Shown: in pieces, positions 1 through 13,019 of the stretch
How positions within the stretch are numbered: the first letter of the stretch is position 1
Layout of the letters: each line of letters starts with the position of its first letter
Source: Marsupella aquatica
Taxonomy: Eukaryota; Marchantiophyta
DNA length: 64,000 nt
NCBI GenBank assembly: GCA_973895155.1
Contig: OZ316894.1
Coordinates: forward strand, 7,378,001-7,442,000
Reading direction: 5' to 3'
Translations under genes and position numbers: made by a program
The notes under the pieces: model-generated
Seen by the model: the letters and a program-made list of their open reading frames with translations, nothing else
Database searches by the model: none
What the model was told of the DNA's origin: nothing

Positions 1-1222
1 ACTGCAACCAGGATGGACACAGGCATCTTCACAAATATGACAGAAAACAATAGAGTCATCGTTGTAGCTATGCTGATTCTTTATATAAGTTGGAGATATT
101 AGACTCATTCGAAAGATCTTTCCAAACAGCTTCTAATGAACCGAAGAACAGCCAAATCAGTTGGATATAGAGGGATTATCAGAAGGTTGAGGTTGAGGTC
201 AAAGTTTGAGAAAGTCAATTATGATCAGCAAACTAATTTCCCCGATCGTGCCTGGAAGAATGTCAATCCAGGATCGACTGAGCTTGTCCGCAGGCAGAGC
301 ATTGTTGAATGTAGGAAAGTCCATCATTAGTCCGCGTACTGGGCGGCTGCACACAGAGAATGACATTTCTCTCTTCGAGCTGCCCTATAGGGAATGGCAT
401 TGCTTTCAATATACTGTACGTACGTCAATTGGGAACGGCGTTGATGTCTGTAGGCAACTTTACACTAGTCCAATCGCCTACCGTTCTTGTAGCATTGGTT
501 AAATAATGTGTTATTACATTTCTCACGGGGCCGAAGAATTGCAATTCCTTCTCAGGCAGTTATGCAGAGTTTCAATACATGGCGACGAATCACCGATTGT
601 CTTGCTAGCAGACAACAAGATATTTGGTCGCGAGATAATGAGCTACGTTAACTGACAACTCCACATGTCCGCACGTCAAGGGATCCCACCCTGAAATTAG
701 CAGCAAGGTTTGTGAGAGGCTCTGGACGCATGCCTGTCTGTTGACTGTTTCAGTGTGATTGTGTGGTGGAGGGTCTCGTGTTACAGGTCCAGATTGTCCA
801 CCGTCGTAAGTACTTGGACTTAGACTTGGTATGGACAGGAAATTGCTGCTTTCTTACATTCTTGGCTTACGGATACAGATGAAAGCATTAACGTCGTATG
901 AACTCTTCATTCAACTAAACGGTGAACAGGTCTAAGGTTGCTGGCCCGTCTCCGGATGGCAACGACAATTTCTTGTGTGCTTAGTTCATTGCGGCGGGGA
1001 GACTGAGGTGGATCTCCGAAACCCTGTACGTTAACGTTCAATCCCTTCAGTGCTAAGCCAAGGAGGAAGCTTCAAGAAATAGTCTTCGTGACTAGACAAT
1101 ACAGCGACAATCATGTTCGGTGTTGATTGAATTGCCTGGTTATTTTTCGATAGGTTGAAATCATAACTAGATTATCAAACAAAGTTGTTATAACATACCA
1201 ATCTCAACTTACTCTTCTCTTC

Positions 1223-1242
1223 TTGATTTCTTAAGAAATCAA
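1223..1242. repeat. Perfect 20-bp palindrome
   Basis: The sequence TTGATTTCTTAAGAAATCAA is its own reverse complement. A partial second copy (cttgatttcttacaagaaat) follows about 25 bases downstream. It is AT-rich and lies in DNA with no gene, so it may be the centre of a foldback element or an accidental hairpin. Confidence 0.8.
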
Positions 1243-1336
1243 ATTGAAAATTCATTCTTGATTTCTTACAAGAAATTAATGTCTGAATTTAATTACTGAG
1301 AGTATATACGACCCAAATCTTATCTCATTTTCTCAA

Positions 1337-1375
1337 ATGGACCACCATGTTGGACAGAGTGCTCTGGTGGTCCAT
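1337..1375. repeat. Hairpin with 11-bp perfect stem
   Basis: The arms ATGGACCACCA (1,337-1,347) and TGGTGGTCCAT (1,365-1,375) are exact reverse complements separated by 17 bases. No gene lies close by. It could be the terminal inverted repeat of a very small decayed element. Confidence 0.7.
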
Positions 1376-1599
1376 GTGAATTTTGGACTTATAACTTAAG
1401 TGATTATGAGTCTTAAAATTACGACTCCACATGATTCCAGATGAATGAAATCAATCTAAAGAAGTTAACCCTCCACATTCCATGATGAATGACTCAACCA
1501 AAATGGCCAGAAATTCACTGTCCAACTTGACACTATCATATAGTTATTATTAATTATGTACAAAAATACAATAATAAATAGTAGGATGGCTTATTACTA

Positions 1600-1685
1600 G
1601 GTCTAAGGGAGTAGTTGTGTAAGCTAGCCATCTTACCACTTAAAATAACTTGGATTGGGGTAAGTTCAATTCTCTTAGCCGTGGA
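1600..1685 (+). repeat. Possible tRNA-derived SINE head
   Basis: A B-box-like AGTTCAATTCT near 1,662-1,672 sits about 50 bases after a weak A-box-like stretch near 1,611. This is the spacing of an internal RNA polymerase III promoter. The A box is poor and no target-site duplication was found, so the call is weak. Confidence 0.25.
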
Positions 1686-2533
1686 TCATCCACGAGTTTC
1701 AATAAAAGGTTAAAACGATAGACATGCCCCGATCAAGGCCCCGATACGTGCCACCTAAATGGTGCAGTACTTCTCTATACAAATTGACTCCGGAGGACAA
1801 CGATGTGATAATGTGGAAGAATTGTAGGTACAGAAACTTCATTAATTGGATAGTTGATCCTGTTATGCAGGCTAGGTGATTGAGGAAAAAACGCCACAAC
1901 AGGAAATGACAATCTCGGGTGCAATTGATGATTGAAATAGTCTTTCGGCGGAGTGAAGCTAAGTAATGGGACCCCAAAATACTCCAGGAATATCAGAGGA
2001 TAGGGCAATCGAGTAGCGAGACAAATAAAATACGGTAAGAGGGACGGAGGGAAGTTCTTTACAGCACGAGACAAACTGGACTCTGGAGAGGTCTCCGACC
2101 CCTTAGTCACGGACCCGGTCTGCATTAATTGTTGTGACTGCAGAACTAGTGACCTGCACTGGATTGGTGTCCGAAAAAAGTCTTGAGAGGGGGGCCATAC
2201 AAATTGCATTTTTGGCTGCCGATATTGATGATCCATATGAAAACTGCCACAACGCAGTGTGACTTCAACCTGATAGTCGGAATCTTGGAACCTGAAAGGT
2301 GAGTCGGAGCACACTCGCGGCAAAGACGGAGATTAGGAATTTCGGTAGCATTGCATTTGTTTCAGGTAGAAAAGAAAAAGAGTATTTGCTTAGATGATGT
2401 AATCCATTTCAATGAACTTCTCAAAAACTATGCTAGAATTTCGTCCTTATTTTGTTTCCAAGTAATAAGTTAAGTAGAATAATTATGAAGCTCAGGATAA
2501 TTACCTATAGGACTTTCTTACCATCGGAACACA

Positions 2534-2600
2534 GGGATCAAGAAGTCTTGCTTCTCAGCAGTCAGGGATCAAGAAGTCTTGCTCCTCAGCAGGGATCAAG
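2534..2600. repeat. Two-and-a-half-copy direct repeat
   Basis: The unit gggatcaagaagtcttgct plus a short ctcagcag tail occurs twice in tandem and then begins a third time. It lies in intergenic DNA, and no function is apparent. Confidence 0.7.
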
Positions 2601-5271
2601 CCTGTGCTCGGGCTAGATTACTCCATGACATTGTTAAACAGCTGAGCTGGACTCGTCCATGTCCCAGGTCTTCACCAAAGGAGCCGTGTCAAATTGCAAT
2701 TCTGTGAAAGATCATGAACACTAGACACCTATAATTACTTAGTGTCTCAGATTACGAGATGAGCTGCAGATTACGAGATGAGCTGGACGAGATGAACCAA
2801 ATAACACGTTGACTTCAGTAAATGAAAGGGCTAGCCTTCGATCGTTGCTGACCATGTACGTGATCTCCTGACAATTTCAGCATGAAAATTGTTACCCTTA
2901 GCTAGCTGTATGTGCTGCTGCAGTTGATAACTAAGACTGAACCGTTCACGAAATGGACAATGAATGATCCTAAACATGCACTGAGCTGTGAGCCTGTGAC
3001 CCTACGGCTCCCATTGGATTCTAGCTGATTGAGCTAGTCACGATCGGCCACATGCCGTCCCAGTGACACTTACGGGAGTGAAGAGTACTTGGCATGCAAC
3101 TTGCTTGTACGTGGACAGTTCTGGACTTCTGGGGAAGTAGTCTGCCGTAGTGGTGGTGGACTGTGTCTGTTTGCCTGAAACCATCAGAACAATAAGACCT
3201 TTTCGTTCGTCGTCACAAATGGGGACCAAATTCAACACAAGAGACAGAGATTGCGTGAACACCAAAGTAGCAGTCAAAAGATCAAGACGATGCGTCCGGG
3301 CGTGGTCCAAATCATCCAAGGATCCAAATCCCTCAGGCAAGAATCGCAGCACAATTTGAACGACAATTGCTAGCTAGTACTGATGCAGCGCGCAAACTGT
3401 TAGAAAATGGTATACCGTCCAGTTTAGTGCATGGTCTAAATTAGACCATCAGGTGAACTATTTAGCAGGTAGGAGCAAGATGCCAACGTCTCTAGTAGAT
3501 AGGTGCCCATCATCTCTAATAGGTATGAGTGAATTGAGTAATTCTAGTATGACTTGACCAGGAACCCACCCCATGCATAAGGTCTCATGATCGTTCTCAA
3601 TGTTACACATTTTTGAGTTCGTGCATTGGATAGGAAGGGACGCCGCTTCAAAGCAAGAGATAACTTGGAGGTCTCACCTTAGAGGAACGAATAAATTTCC
3701 TTACCATCGGAGTACATGGACCTGCCCTGACACTAAGCCGACGGAGAAATCCTTAGGTCAAAGAATAGAAGGACGGACAGTCTTCACTGTCGGGATGAAT
3801 TCGAGATAAGGCAGAGATCACCCAGTGTCATGATTGCACAATTGTTGTTATGGGTATGTGAGCATTCCAGCTATGTTGTTGTTGGTGTGGCAACGCTTGT
3901 GCATTGAGCAGAACATCAAATCAGGTAAAGTGCATTGCCTGTCAAAGTGAGGCAAAGTGGTGAAGCTAGTGAGGAATTAAGTGTTGTTGTTTTGACAGCT
4001 TACGACCAGAACATAAACCAAGACACTTCAAATCACTTTGTTTGTGGATCATAAATATAATGTTTATGTTTTGGCATACCAAACCCATTAATTAACTTGA
4101 CGGAGACTTACCATGAAGTGTTGTTTTGGTTTGTGTAGTTTTGTTTGACAGTGTTGCTTGTATAGTCATGTAGTGGTTGCACATTTCTCTGGCATTTTGA
4201 TCAATAGTGCTGTGGCAAAAGGAAGGATGGGGGGAGAGCAAGACGGGATGAGGCTCCTAGGCACAGTTGTGCGATGTAACGTGGAGGGAGAATGTGTTCT
4301 CGTTTTTTTTATTCCCTCTCACATGCTCTTCCCCCCTGCCCTTCCCTCTTCCTGCTCTCCCCCTCCCTCTTGCTCCCTGGACGTATGAGAGCAATGCCCA
4401 TGCATTGCATAGCTGCCATTGTGGCCATGTTGTTGTTCTGAAAGTGTCACTTGTCATTGCTGCCTCTATTGTTGGTGCAATTGCGTAGTTCTTGTGGAAG
4501 TCGTTATCATTGCAATGTCCAAAAAAGTTGGCATTGCATGAAATGTGGTGTATGGTAAGATTGTGGGGTACCACAGGAAGCAAAACAACAGTACCTTGAT
4601 CAAAGCTGAGATATCTGAAAAAGGGCAAAGATATCAGTAAAATTTAGTTGAGCAAACTTAGTCCAAAAAGGCTTGGCCACTTTCAAAATGATTATTTGGG
4701 ACTTTCAAAAAGTTTGGACCTAACCTTTCAATCTCAATCAAACAGCCTGCATCCCAGGTATGAAATGTTTGGTATTTTTTATCCTCTAGTGGTTTATTTC
4801 TAAGGAATTATATGGATATTCTTTGAGTACCCTTCAAGCTTGTTATCTGCCATGTGTGTTATTAAATGTTGTCAAAGGCGATGCAAAAAGAGATCATGCA
4901 AGATGCAAAATAATGTGTTAGAAGAGTTGGGATAACATGTTTAGGCTGATGTTTTTCATGAAGTCAAAGTGTCATGCCAAAAGACAATGATAATCACCTT
5001 TTCCTTGCCCCCTTCTTGTCTTTTCCCAAACTTATCCTGTTTTAATTTTCATTTGCCCTACTGGTTTCTCTTTTGTCATTTCTGTTTTGTTTTCTCTACC
5101 CCCTTTTATTTCCCCTCCTGGCATACCGGCGGGCCTTCAGTACTACTGGAGGAGTATGTGCGCACAAGTCCAATTTAGGATTCAGGAAATGATACAAGTC
5201 CCTGGAATGTCATAAATATCCTCCACTATTTTGAATCAATGGCTTGTTTGATTCACAATCTTTTAGAAGCC

Positions 5272-5545
5272 AAACTGGCTTAGGTCAGTTGGCCTGGCAG
5301 TTGGCTAGGGGATTAGCCTGGAACTTAAAGGTCCCAGGTTCAATCCACCCTCCACACACAAGGGTGTGGCTTGTGTGTGGGGGGGGGGATGGGTTTTGTG
5401 GGTAGTAGATGGGAGTCCTAATCATCAACTTGGCCCCTGGTTGTCCACTTTGTCGCCTTGCTTTCATCCTCTCTCCCTTCTAGTGCAAGAGAGTGCTTGT
5501 CAGATCCATGGGGGCTCACGCTGAACTGTCACTATTAGGATGGGG
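5272..5545 (+). repeat. tRNA-derived SINE-like element
   Basis: A stretch beginning near 5,272 has an A-box-like GGTCAGTTGG (5,283-5,292) and a clear B box, GGTTCAATCC, at 5,337-5,346. The spacing is about 50 bases, as in a tRNA gene. It has no intact tRNA fold and is followed by a non-tRNA body with a G-rich run, the usual build of a tRNA-derived SINE. A degraded tRNA pseudogene is the alternative. Flanking duplications were not identified. Confidence 0.45.
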
Positions 5546-6335
5546 AGAGTCTACTAAATGTTCTTCCTCATTTCCGTTCGATCACAATGAATGTACGTCC
5601 TAAAATGTAAGAAAAAATATTTATTTATTAGCCTATAAAGTTAGAATATTCTTGGAATATTCCAAAATTTTGATTAAAATAATGTTCTTATGATTCTCAA
5701 AAATCAATTTACAAGACCCTACTGTTCTTTAGAGAAAATTATTAAGTTTTCCTCTAGAATCAATAAAACCACCCTATCCTTCGCCCCACATGATATTTCA
5801 TTTTAGTAGAAGTGAAACCCCCAAGGGTGGGGAGAGTCTACTAAATGTTCTTCCTCATTTCCTTTTGATCACACTCACCCTTAAATGGGATCCCTACAAT
5901 GATTGTATGTCACTATTGGGGTGAGGAGATTAAGAATGAAAGGCAAGATTGAGGCCGGGATCGAGGCTAATCAAGGCTAATATTCAATGTGATTAGCATT
6001 GATTAGCCCCGTACGTGACTGCCCACTGCCCAGTATTTCTGACGTGAGTATGTGGGTAAATACCTAGAGCGAATCAGTCTGGACACCAACTGCCCCAAGG
6101 CTGGATGGTAGAGCAGCAAGTGCGGGCAGCGGGCGAAGAAATCGTACGGGAGGCTCATTATGAGCCTCGATCTTGTCTTTTGTGGTGAATGTGAGGAGAG
6201 TCTATTGAGTGTTCTTCCTCATAAATTTAAGTTAGATCATGCTCACCCTTAAATGGGATCCCTACAATGAATGTATGTCCTATTGGGGTGGAGACTGAGT
6301 CTATTAAGTGTTCTTCCTCATTTCAGTTCAAGACA
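5536..6335. repeat. Dispersed direct repeat, three to four copies
   Basis: A unit containing gagagtctactaaatgttc and ttcctcatttcc recurs near 5,538, 5,827, 6,193 and 6,297. The second and third copies extend through a shared tail that includes cccttaaatgggatccctac. They are in the same orientation with unequal spacing, so this is a dispersed repeat rather than a tandem array. No coding capacity is visible. Confidence 0.7.
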
Positions 6336-6896
6336 AAGAAGCCAAATGTTGTCTATTGGAAAATGACATATGGGGACAAATTGGGGGCAACACTTTGCAA
6401 TGCCATAAGCAATGAGGAGAGTACAGAGATACAAGTCACCAAAAACTTATGAATTATTGTGTTAAGGTGGTTCATAGAAAATTAATCTCAAGTCTAAACA
6501 AAATGATAATTCATTATTCTTCTTCACATTGGAATCTTTGTTAGGGGGAAACACTACAAGACAAGCAACTTTTTGTGTCTTTATTGTGATGAATCCTTGC
6601 ACCTGTAGGTATCTTAAAAAATGTGTTTTGATGATTTATCTATATGGCATGTTCATCCTAATACATGCCTATTTTGATTTATCCAAAAAAAATTGAAACA
6701 ACTATTATAAGAGTTCATGTGAGGAGACATGTTAATTTGACTAGTTTATGAAAATGACGTATTGAAGTAATGATTACATAAAAGTTAATGGAAAACCTGC
6801 ACACATTTTAAAAAGTGAGAGAAGTGCAATATCTTATGGGTGAGACAAGTACATTAATTTGAGGGTACTAGTCAATGTACCTATACAGGTAGGTAC

Positions 6897-7246
6897 TGTT
6901 AGATATTGCTCTAGTCTTGTGACTTATGAGTTAACTACAGTTAGGCTAACTCGGGTTAGGACTTAGCTAATTAATGTTAGTGGTGTAGTGTTGTTGTGCA
7001 TATAGCCAAGGCTGATGCCAGACCCTGGTGGAACTTAGGCTCATTGTTACGGAGCTAGTTGAGAGATAGGGAGAGCTTGTGCTGTGGATGCTTGGTATGG
7101 CCGGTCGGCCTAGAGTGTAGTAAAGCTCTTGTGTGTTCCCGTGGACGTAGCCTCATGTGGAGGTGAACCACGTATCTCTCTGTGTTGACTATTGTGTGTT
7201 GGATGGTTCATGGGCTTGCCGTTGCAAATGTCGTCTATGCTCAACA
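6897..7246 (+). mobile_element. Solo LTR of a Copia-type retrotransposon
   Basis: The 350-bp unit begins TGTTAGATATTG and ends ATGCTCAACA, so its tips are the inverted TGTT/AACA. It is flanked on both sides by the exact 5-bp duplication GGTAC (6,892-6,896 and 7,247-7,251). Its 3' half contains cccgtggacgtagcc followed by gaaccacgtatctc, wording typical of plant Copia LTRs around the transcript start and R region. No second LTR or internal pol lies next to it, so it is a solo LTR left by recombination. Confidence 0.85.
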
Positions 7247-7251
7247 GGTAC

Positions 7252-8748
7252 TTCATGATTCAAAGAAGAGTGTGTTAACTTTTTTTTCAGATTTTCTCCT
7301 CTATTTGGTGGGGTTCTTTAGGTGACACATGGTGATCAATAAACCATGAACATTGTAAACTTTATCATCAATGCCATGTAAGCTGCACTCCATGAATCAA
7401 CAGAGGAGCCTACCCCTCCTCTGCAAGCAAGGAAAAATGCAGTAAAATATAGGGAACTTAATGAAAACTAACTGAATGAAAAAATTTTAAGGGGCTACCA
7501 AAAATGAATAAATTCTAAATGTACATGGCTAAAGCATATATTAAGCATGATTAACATAAAAATACATTGTAACCAATTTGAATTAGACAAACATAGCCAA
7601 AGAGTGTCCCACCATATAGCAGCCTCACAATGTTTTTTTGATAATTCATCTTAATACCAGAGTCAAGACCAAAGTCTTCAAGGCTTTTTTAATCCTTTCA
7701 TTGGGGGAGGTTGCTTAAGTTGGAGCAACCTTACAGTGGGTAATGATTTATCACATTGCTTTGATCAATTGCTTATGCGTGGCGAGATGCGTGGGGTCCT
7801 GCGTGGGGTTATTTTGGAATCCCGAACAGCTAATAGCTCCTTAAAAGTGAGAACTATTGTTTATTGATGAACTGAAATGGTAACTTAATTTTGTGTTTAC
7901 TTTATACAACTTCTTTCCATTGTTATATATAATTTTAATATAATAAAAATATTTAATAAATTAATAATATGCATTTGGGAATTTCTGGAAACAAAAAGTC
8001 ACACTATTACCCAAATAGGTGTTTAATTGAGCTTCATTTCTTCTTCTGTCGGTTAGCAAACCCTTTCTGGAGTTTTGGTCAGTCTATAAATTAAGCTGAA
8101 GAAACATTAAATTATGGTCCAAAAACAAGTGTAGTGCAATATGATGCCTAGCCATACTTGCCCATCTAAAACCCACTCTGCTATATGACAAGTGCACACA
8201 GGTCAGGTGGACTTCACATATCACTATAAACCCAGGTATGCTTGATAAAACCCCTAGCAAATCATTTTTAGGTCATGGGCCCCTATAAAACTTTTGTTAC
8301 CTACTAGGACTCCTGGGAAATGTTTTGTACCTACTTCAATCCCTCTTAATGAGCAATACATGATGTTCTTCTGAATGGAGGAACTACACAATTTTTGGCC
8401 TCAGCTTACCACATTGTTGTGCAGATTTGTTCTATAATTTACCAAGTTGCTTTGAATGTGGTCAGGGTCGCCCTTTGCAATTTCCTACAGTTTACTAACA
8501 AAGTCTTTTGCTGTCTTTAATTTGGTGAAGACATTATGGTTTGATATGTTCACAAATCAATTAGGGTTCAATAGTGGCACTTCCATCTTGTTGGTGTTAG
8601 GGGCCATCATTGTCTTGTCATGGATTTCTTGACAAATTAAAGCAGGTTTGTTGGGCTCTCCATGCTATAGGGACTTCCCCTACATCTCAATCAATTTAAT
8701 GCATTTTGAAAAAGTTCCAAATGATAATAGCAGGGATTATAGAAGCTT
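7252..8748. other. Intergenic host DNA, nothing recognised
   Basis: AT-rich DNA without a credible reading frame, RNA gene or repeat boundary. It ends at the target-site duplication TGCAT of the large element starting at 8,754. Confidence 0.6.
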
Positions 8749-8972
8749 TGCATTGTGATGCCTTGCCAGGATCACGGAGTACTAGTTAAGCCTAAAATAA
8801 TGGCTAAATAAAGGTCAGTTAGATAGTATAAGGTAGAAATAAGACTGAAGCCGATTACAACGTGTTAAGGGGGAGTAATGCGATCGGGAAGGATCCAACG
8901 GTCAAGATCAGGTGGGATTAGGGTTATGACCTAATCCAGGCCTGATCATGCAAGCCATTAGAAGGCGGCTTC

Positions 8973-9460
8973 GCGGGGAGGGGACCAACACTCCGTCTAC
9001 TCGCTCATTTTTCATGTACAACCGGGACCTTGGGAGGCGGAAGCAGCTGACAGTCGATCGAAGGAGGTGGGTGAGGAATTGCTCGAGCTCCTCTTTATTT
9101 TGGTGGAATGACCACGGTGAATCAAGCGACCAAGTTTTGGGGCTGTTTGCTGGAAGAAGCATGGCAGCTCATACCAACTTACAAAGACGTCAAGCCGGAA
9201 CGCTCAGCAAGGGAACGGGCGGAGCTTGCGCGGTTATGGGGAATTCATAAGACGGCTTTTGTGGGAACTGAGGAGGTGCTAGAGAAATTCTTATGGATTC
9301 CCACCAGTGCCGAGCTTGACGAGTTGCTGATCAAGGAGAATTGTGTCGTTGGAATTTGGGAGGCGATCAAGAACGCTGGGCAGCCAGTGTGGGAGTTGAA
9401 GGATCACACTTCGGCTTGGACCAAGGAAGCCATTCTTGGAGAGTCTTCAGGGACAGAAGA
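8973..9460 (+). pseudogene. Element 3 protein, N-terminal part
   Basis: The frame opened by the Met at 9,108 (preceded by related codons) starts TTVNQATKFWGCLLEEAW and matches the N-terminal regions encoded by element 1 (18,972 on) and element 2 (54,656 on), which begin SNVNQAAHFWGC. It contains a charged helical region with an arginine-rich ARERAELARLW motif and a downstream FLWIPTSAELDELL segment. The frame is cut at 9,460 by insertion of element 6 and resumes at 14,245. The function of this domain is not recognised. Conservation among three copies shows it is a real protein of the family. Confidence 0.6.
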
Positions 9461-9885
9461 TGTAAGTAGTGGGTAATTCCAAAAGTAGGAAGAAACTGAA
9501 AATTTTTAAATTTTCTATGGTGTTTAAACTATAATTATTGCTAACATAGCGGAGATAGCATTATGTCTACAAGTTATGGGTTCCCAATTCTAAGTTACGA
9601 GTAAACTCCTGTTTACAAGTTTACTAGTTACTAGTTAATAGTATCCTGGGTTACTAGTTTACTAGTTAAGGCTTTACGAGTTGTGCCTTGCGAGTTGGCG
9701 ACCGATGATCGCGACGTCTCATGGCTACCTTCAACGGGACTTAGCAACGGGATGGCAAGCGCGTATTGAAGTAAAGGCAAGCTAGGTAGACCTCGGGCGC
9801 TCACTCCTGACTAAATCCCTGCCTCCTCCATTGATTCTCTCGGCCTCCCCATTTCTTTGCGCTACTACAAGAAACAATTTGAGCT

Positions 9886-12800
9886 ATGGCTGGCCTGGGA
9901 GCTGATGAACAGTACCGAGTTGACGCATTGGCAATTCCTAAGAGCGTAGTCGCTCGAATTCCACAAGCGCCCGATAGTTATGCAAATTTACAGACTTCAT
10001 TACAACAGCTAGGTCTGGGGCATCTACTTGTCGTTCCTTGGGACGTAGAACTCGACTCATACTTGCAGGATTTTGTGAAGGGGTCGCTGCTTGCTCCTGA
10101 ATTTTGACAGACCATTCAAGCTCGGCCAAGTCTATGGACTGTGGAGCAAATTGCTCGTGCCTTCCGCTGCCCTTCAGAAGGAGAAGGATTGTATTCAAAG
10201 AAGAAAGATTTGTCTACTCCCTACTTCTCTGGGATTCGCAATCTCACAAATGGCTGGAATCTAACACAGTGTACTTATCCAGATTTGAGAGTGCTTCTGG
10301 AATTTCTAGTGCCAATTTTACACCCGAAAAAGCCAACCATTTGCCCAGTGGCTTTGGTGAACACAATTGTAGCTGCACACAGTGGAGCCATCCAGGTGAA
10401 TTGGGCCTTGTTAATTTTCAATGTGATGAAGGATCAGGTGAGGAGCATGAAGGCAGGTAGACCTACCTATCTGCAGGTATATCTGTCTCAACTCTATCAG
10501 GCTTATGATTGTTTACATCCAGAGGAGAGAACAGAAAGAGGATTACTCCTGATTGAACTAGGCATTGAAGAAGAAATTGGTGTGGAAGAACCAGTGGATG
10601 CTATTCCCCTGGATTCTAATGATCAGAATATGGATGTTGATATGGATTTGGAAGATGCCTCTATGGGTGAACTTGAAGTTTCACCAGTTACAATATGGAG
10701 TTGGTTCGACATCCTCTGGTTAACTTGGTGTATTCAAGAGAAGTCAACGTAGAAAATCAACCTGGAGCTGAAAAAGCTGAGGACGTTCTTGAGCAACACG
10801 AAGCTGTTGTTGACCCGACCACTGCTGTCATCCTGAGGGTTGATCCGACTACTTCTTCAAAGGCAGAGTTCAACCAGCAACTTATTGATAAGTTAATTGC
10901 TCTTTTCGGTTGTGATGATGTGGAACTCTATGATGTTGTCTGTAATTTAAGATCAGAGGTAGACAGCTTATCACCTTGGGCCCTCACTCTTACTATATAA
11001 AGTGAACCCCCCTGAGAACAAACACCCCCCATGTACCCCTTCTTAATATTTTTGTTCACAAAAAAAATCCCCTTGTTAATGTAAAAATATTAACTTTTCC
11101 TATTAAATTTTATCCTTTTGTAAATTATAATATAGTTTTTCAAGGAATTGAAAACATCCTTGAATTTTTAAAATTGCAAATATCATACTGAAATAGATAA
11201 GACTTTATTTTGCATAGGGGACTTGTATGTTACGCCCTTTGTTTAGGGTACATATTTTATATAGTTAAACAAAATTAGTATTAGAGAATTATAGTTCTTC
11301 CTGTAGTATACAGACAAGCATGGCTGCACTATCCTCTCAGTGTTCCTAAAGCCCACGAAACCAAACTTGCCTTATGACGACAAATAATTAAATGTCTGAT
11401 TTACTATATGAACATGTGTGCAAGTGAAGTGATGACATGTGTGCCAACCATATAGTGACGCGTGTACTTGGCATTTTGGGTACCCTTGCATAAGATTAAT
11501 GTGACATGTATTTGATAAGAGCCTTATTACTAATATTGTGCTGAATATATATACAAGGATGTTGCCTACTTTAAAAACTATTATAAAAATTAGTTTGCAT
11601 TACATTAAAAATACCCTTGCGATGTTCGCACGTCCTCCCTATATTAGTAACGCTTAGGGCCCAGGGGCTTATCATCCCCATTTCCAGATCAATTAACTCC
11701 TGTCAGGACCACCTCTCCTATTGTGGGATCAGCCTTAGAAGAATTCGTTGCTCTCAATCTTGTTGCACCACCAAACCTGCCTGTAGAGCCAAGTGAACCT
11801 GTTCCTGTGACAGAGGATGTAAATTATGCTGCCATTGTAAACGACTTACTGGACATGCTACAGTGTGAGCCACAGGAGATATATTATGTCCGTTGTTAGC
11901 CACTTAACTCAGAAATCTCTAGTTATTAAAATTCCCTATCATCCAGATCCTTACTCATACAGTCCTGATTCCAACTATGAACCCACTGATGGACCCATCT
12001 TCACTCGGGGTTGCTCTGAAGATCCTTATGTTAGACGGGATCTCTCTGATGACTCTGACCCGCCTTCGGATAATGACACTTATAGATCTTATGACAATTC
12101 CCTTGAGTCATCGCCAAGGCAGGGGTTTGAAGATGTTGATACAGCTTTGAGGTCAAACCCAAACCTAGTAGCAGTGGTTACGTCCTCTACTCAGACTCCC
12201 AGGAATGCTACTATTGAGAAGAAGTATCCCAGGCTTCCCCAGGCTCAAGTACAGAAGTATGTAGACATTTGTAAGGTTATGCATGCCAACATGCCACCAG
12301 TTGGAGAATTCTGGAGATACTATTACTTAAAGAAAACTGAGGCGAGCTACATTTTTGACCTGAAGTATCATGGGACTTCTCGATTGGAAATGGCCCAGTT
12401 TGATGAGCACTGGACTGACTCTGTCTACTTCCGACCTATTCTGGCAATGATGTTGCTGCAAGGTGATGTAGAAGTGGAGGATCCTGACCTAGTCCTGGCC
12501 TACTTTGGGAATTTTGCAGCTTATGTTCTGGACTTCGTGCTTACTTTTCTCATGCAGAGTAAGAAAATCAACTTCTTGGCAGAACAACTACATCCCTAAG
12601 GAACCTAAGGTTATGCTGGTTTCAACCAGCACATTGGCTGATAAGCAGAGAATCTGGGATAATGTCACCACTCACACTCTGGGCAAGTTCAACCGGTACT
12701 TAAAGGATGTTTGCTGGAGACTTCGACCTTTCTACTCAAAGATGATGAGAACTGAGGATTTCATGGCCTATTATCCCCAAGTTCATGCTGCTACCTGCAA

Positions 12801-12918
12801 TCACTATGATGTGATTGGAATTTATAGGGAGGCACTCCGAATAGACTCTTGTTATTTGATGAGGAGAATGCCTGTGATGTATCTAGATAAGCAACTGAGA
12901 TGTTTGCCCTATTCTTGA
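9886..12918 (+). pseudogene. Decayed plant-mobile-type (gag-like) protein of element 6
   Basis: A long, broken coding region. It opens at 9,886 (Met-Ala-Gly-Leu-Gly) and runs in one frame to 10,752 except for an in-frame TGA at 10,105-10,107. It changes frame near 10,690-10,750, is split by a MITE at 10,974-11,666 (the frame rejoins after removal), and changes frame again near 11,865 and 12,540. The part around 10,110-10,500 (WTVEQIARAFRCPSEGEGL, then a helical stretch with VNWALLIFNVM) has the look of plant mobile-domain or Transposase_32-like proteins. Acidic, proline-rich linkers follow, including DMDLEDASMGELE. The family assignment is by eye only. No protease, reverse transcriptase or integrase motif was found. 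Confidence 0.55.
10974..11666. mobile_element. 693-bp MITE (CCTTGGGCCC ends)
   Basis: The ends CCTTGGGCCCTCA and, read inward from the right, CCCTGGGCCCTAA are imperfect inverted repeats. The exact 8-bp duplication GCTTATCA flanks the unit (10,966-10,973 and 11,667-11,674). Removing it restores an open frame across the site, so it inserted into coding sequence. A 199-bp relative at 54,849-55,047 shares both ends, including cacgtcctcc near the right end. The 8-9 bp duplications fit hAT or MULE elements. There is no transposase, so it is non-autonomous. Confidence 0.85.
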
Positions 12919-13019
12919 GGTTCACCACGACAGGTTGAGCTCATGGAGGTTGTCCAATCAGGCACTGTTGCTTTTGTGGAGCTTCTCGAAATCAACGACA
13001 TTCGACACCGAGACTAAGG

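Larger units (their letters stand above)
1..5250. other. Gene-poor host DNA, no supported gene
   Basis: No reading frame here is supported as a gene. The longest is a 182-codon minus-strand frame at 1,775-2,323 with low-complexity, proline- and serine-rich translation and no recognisable domain. Short frames near 3.0-3.4 kb and 4.2-4.6 kb overlap on opposite strands and look accidental. What can be seen is repeat material: palindromes at 1,223-1,242 and 1,337-1,375, a duplicated 30-base unit at 2,534-2,600, a duplicated agattacgagatgagctg at 2,750-2,785, a 9-bp inverted repeat around 3,431-3,449, and a pyrimidine-rich stretch at 4,305-4,380. Confidence 0.5.

Noticed and set aside
1775-2323. 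182-codon minus-strand frame as a host gene
   Set aside because: No recognisable domain, no plausible exon neighbours and low-complexity composition; an overlapping frame in another register is also open.
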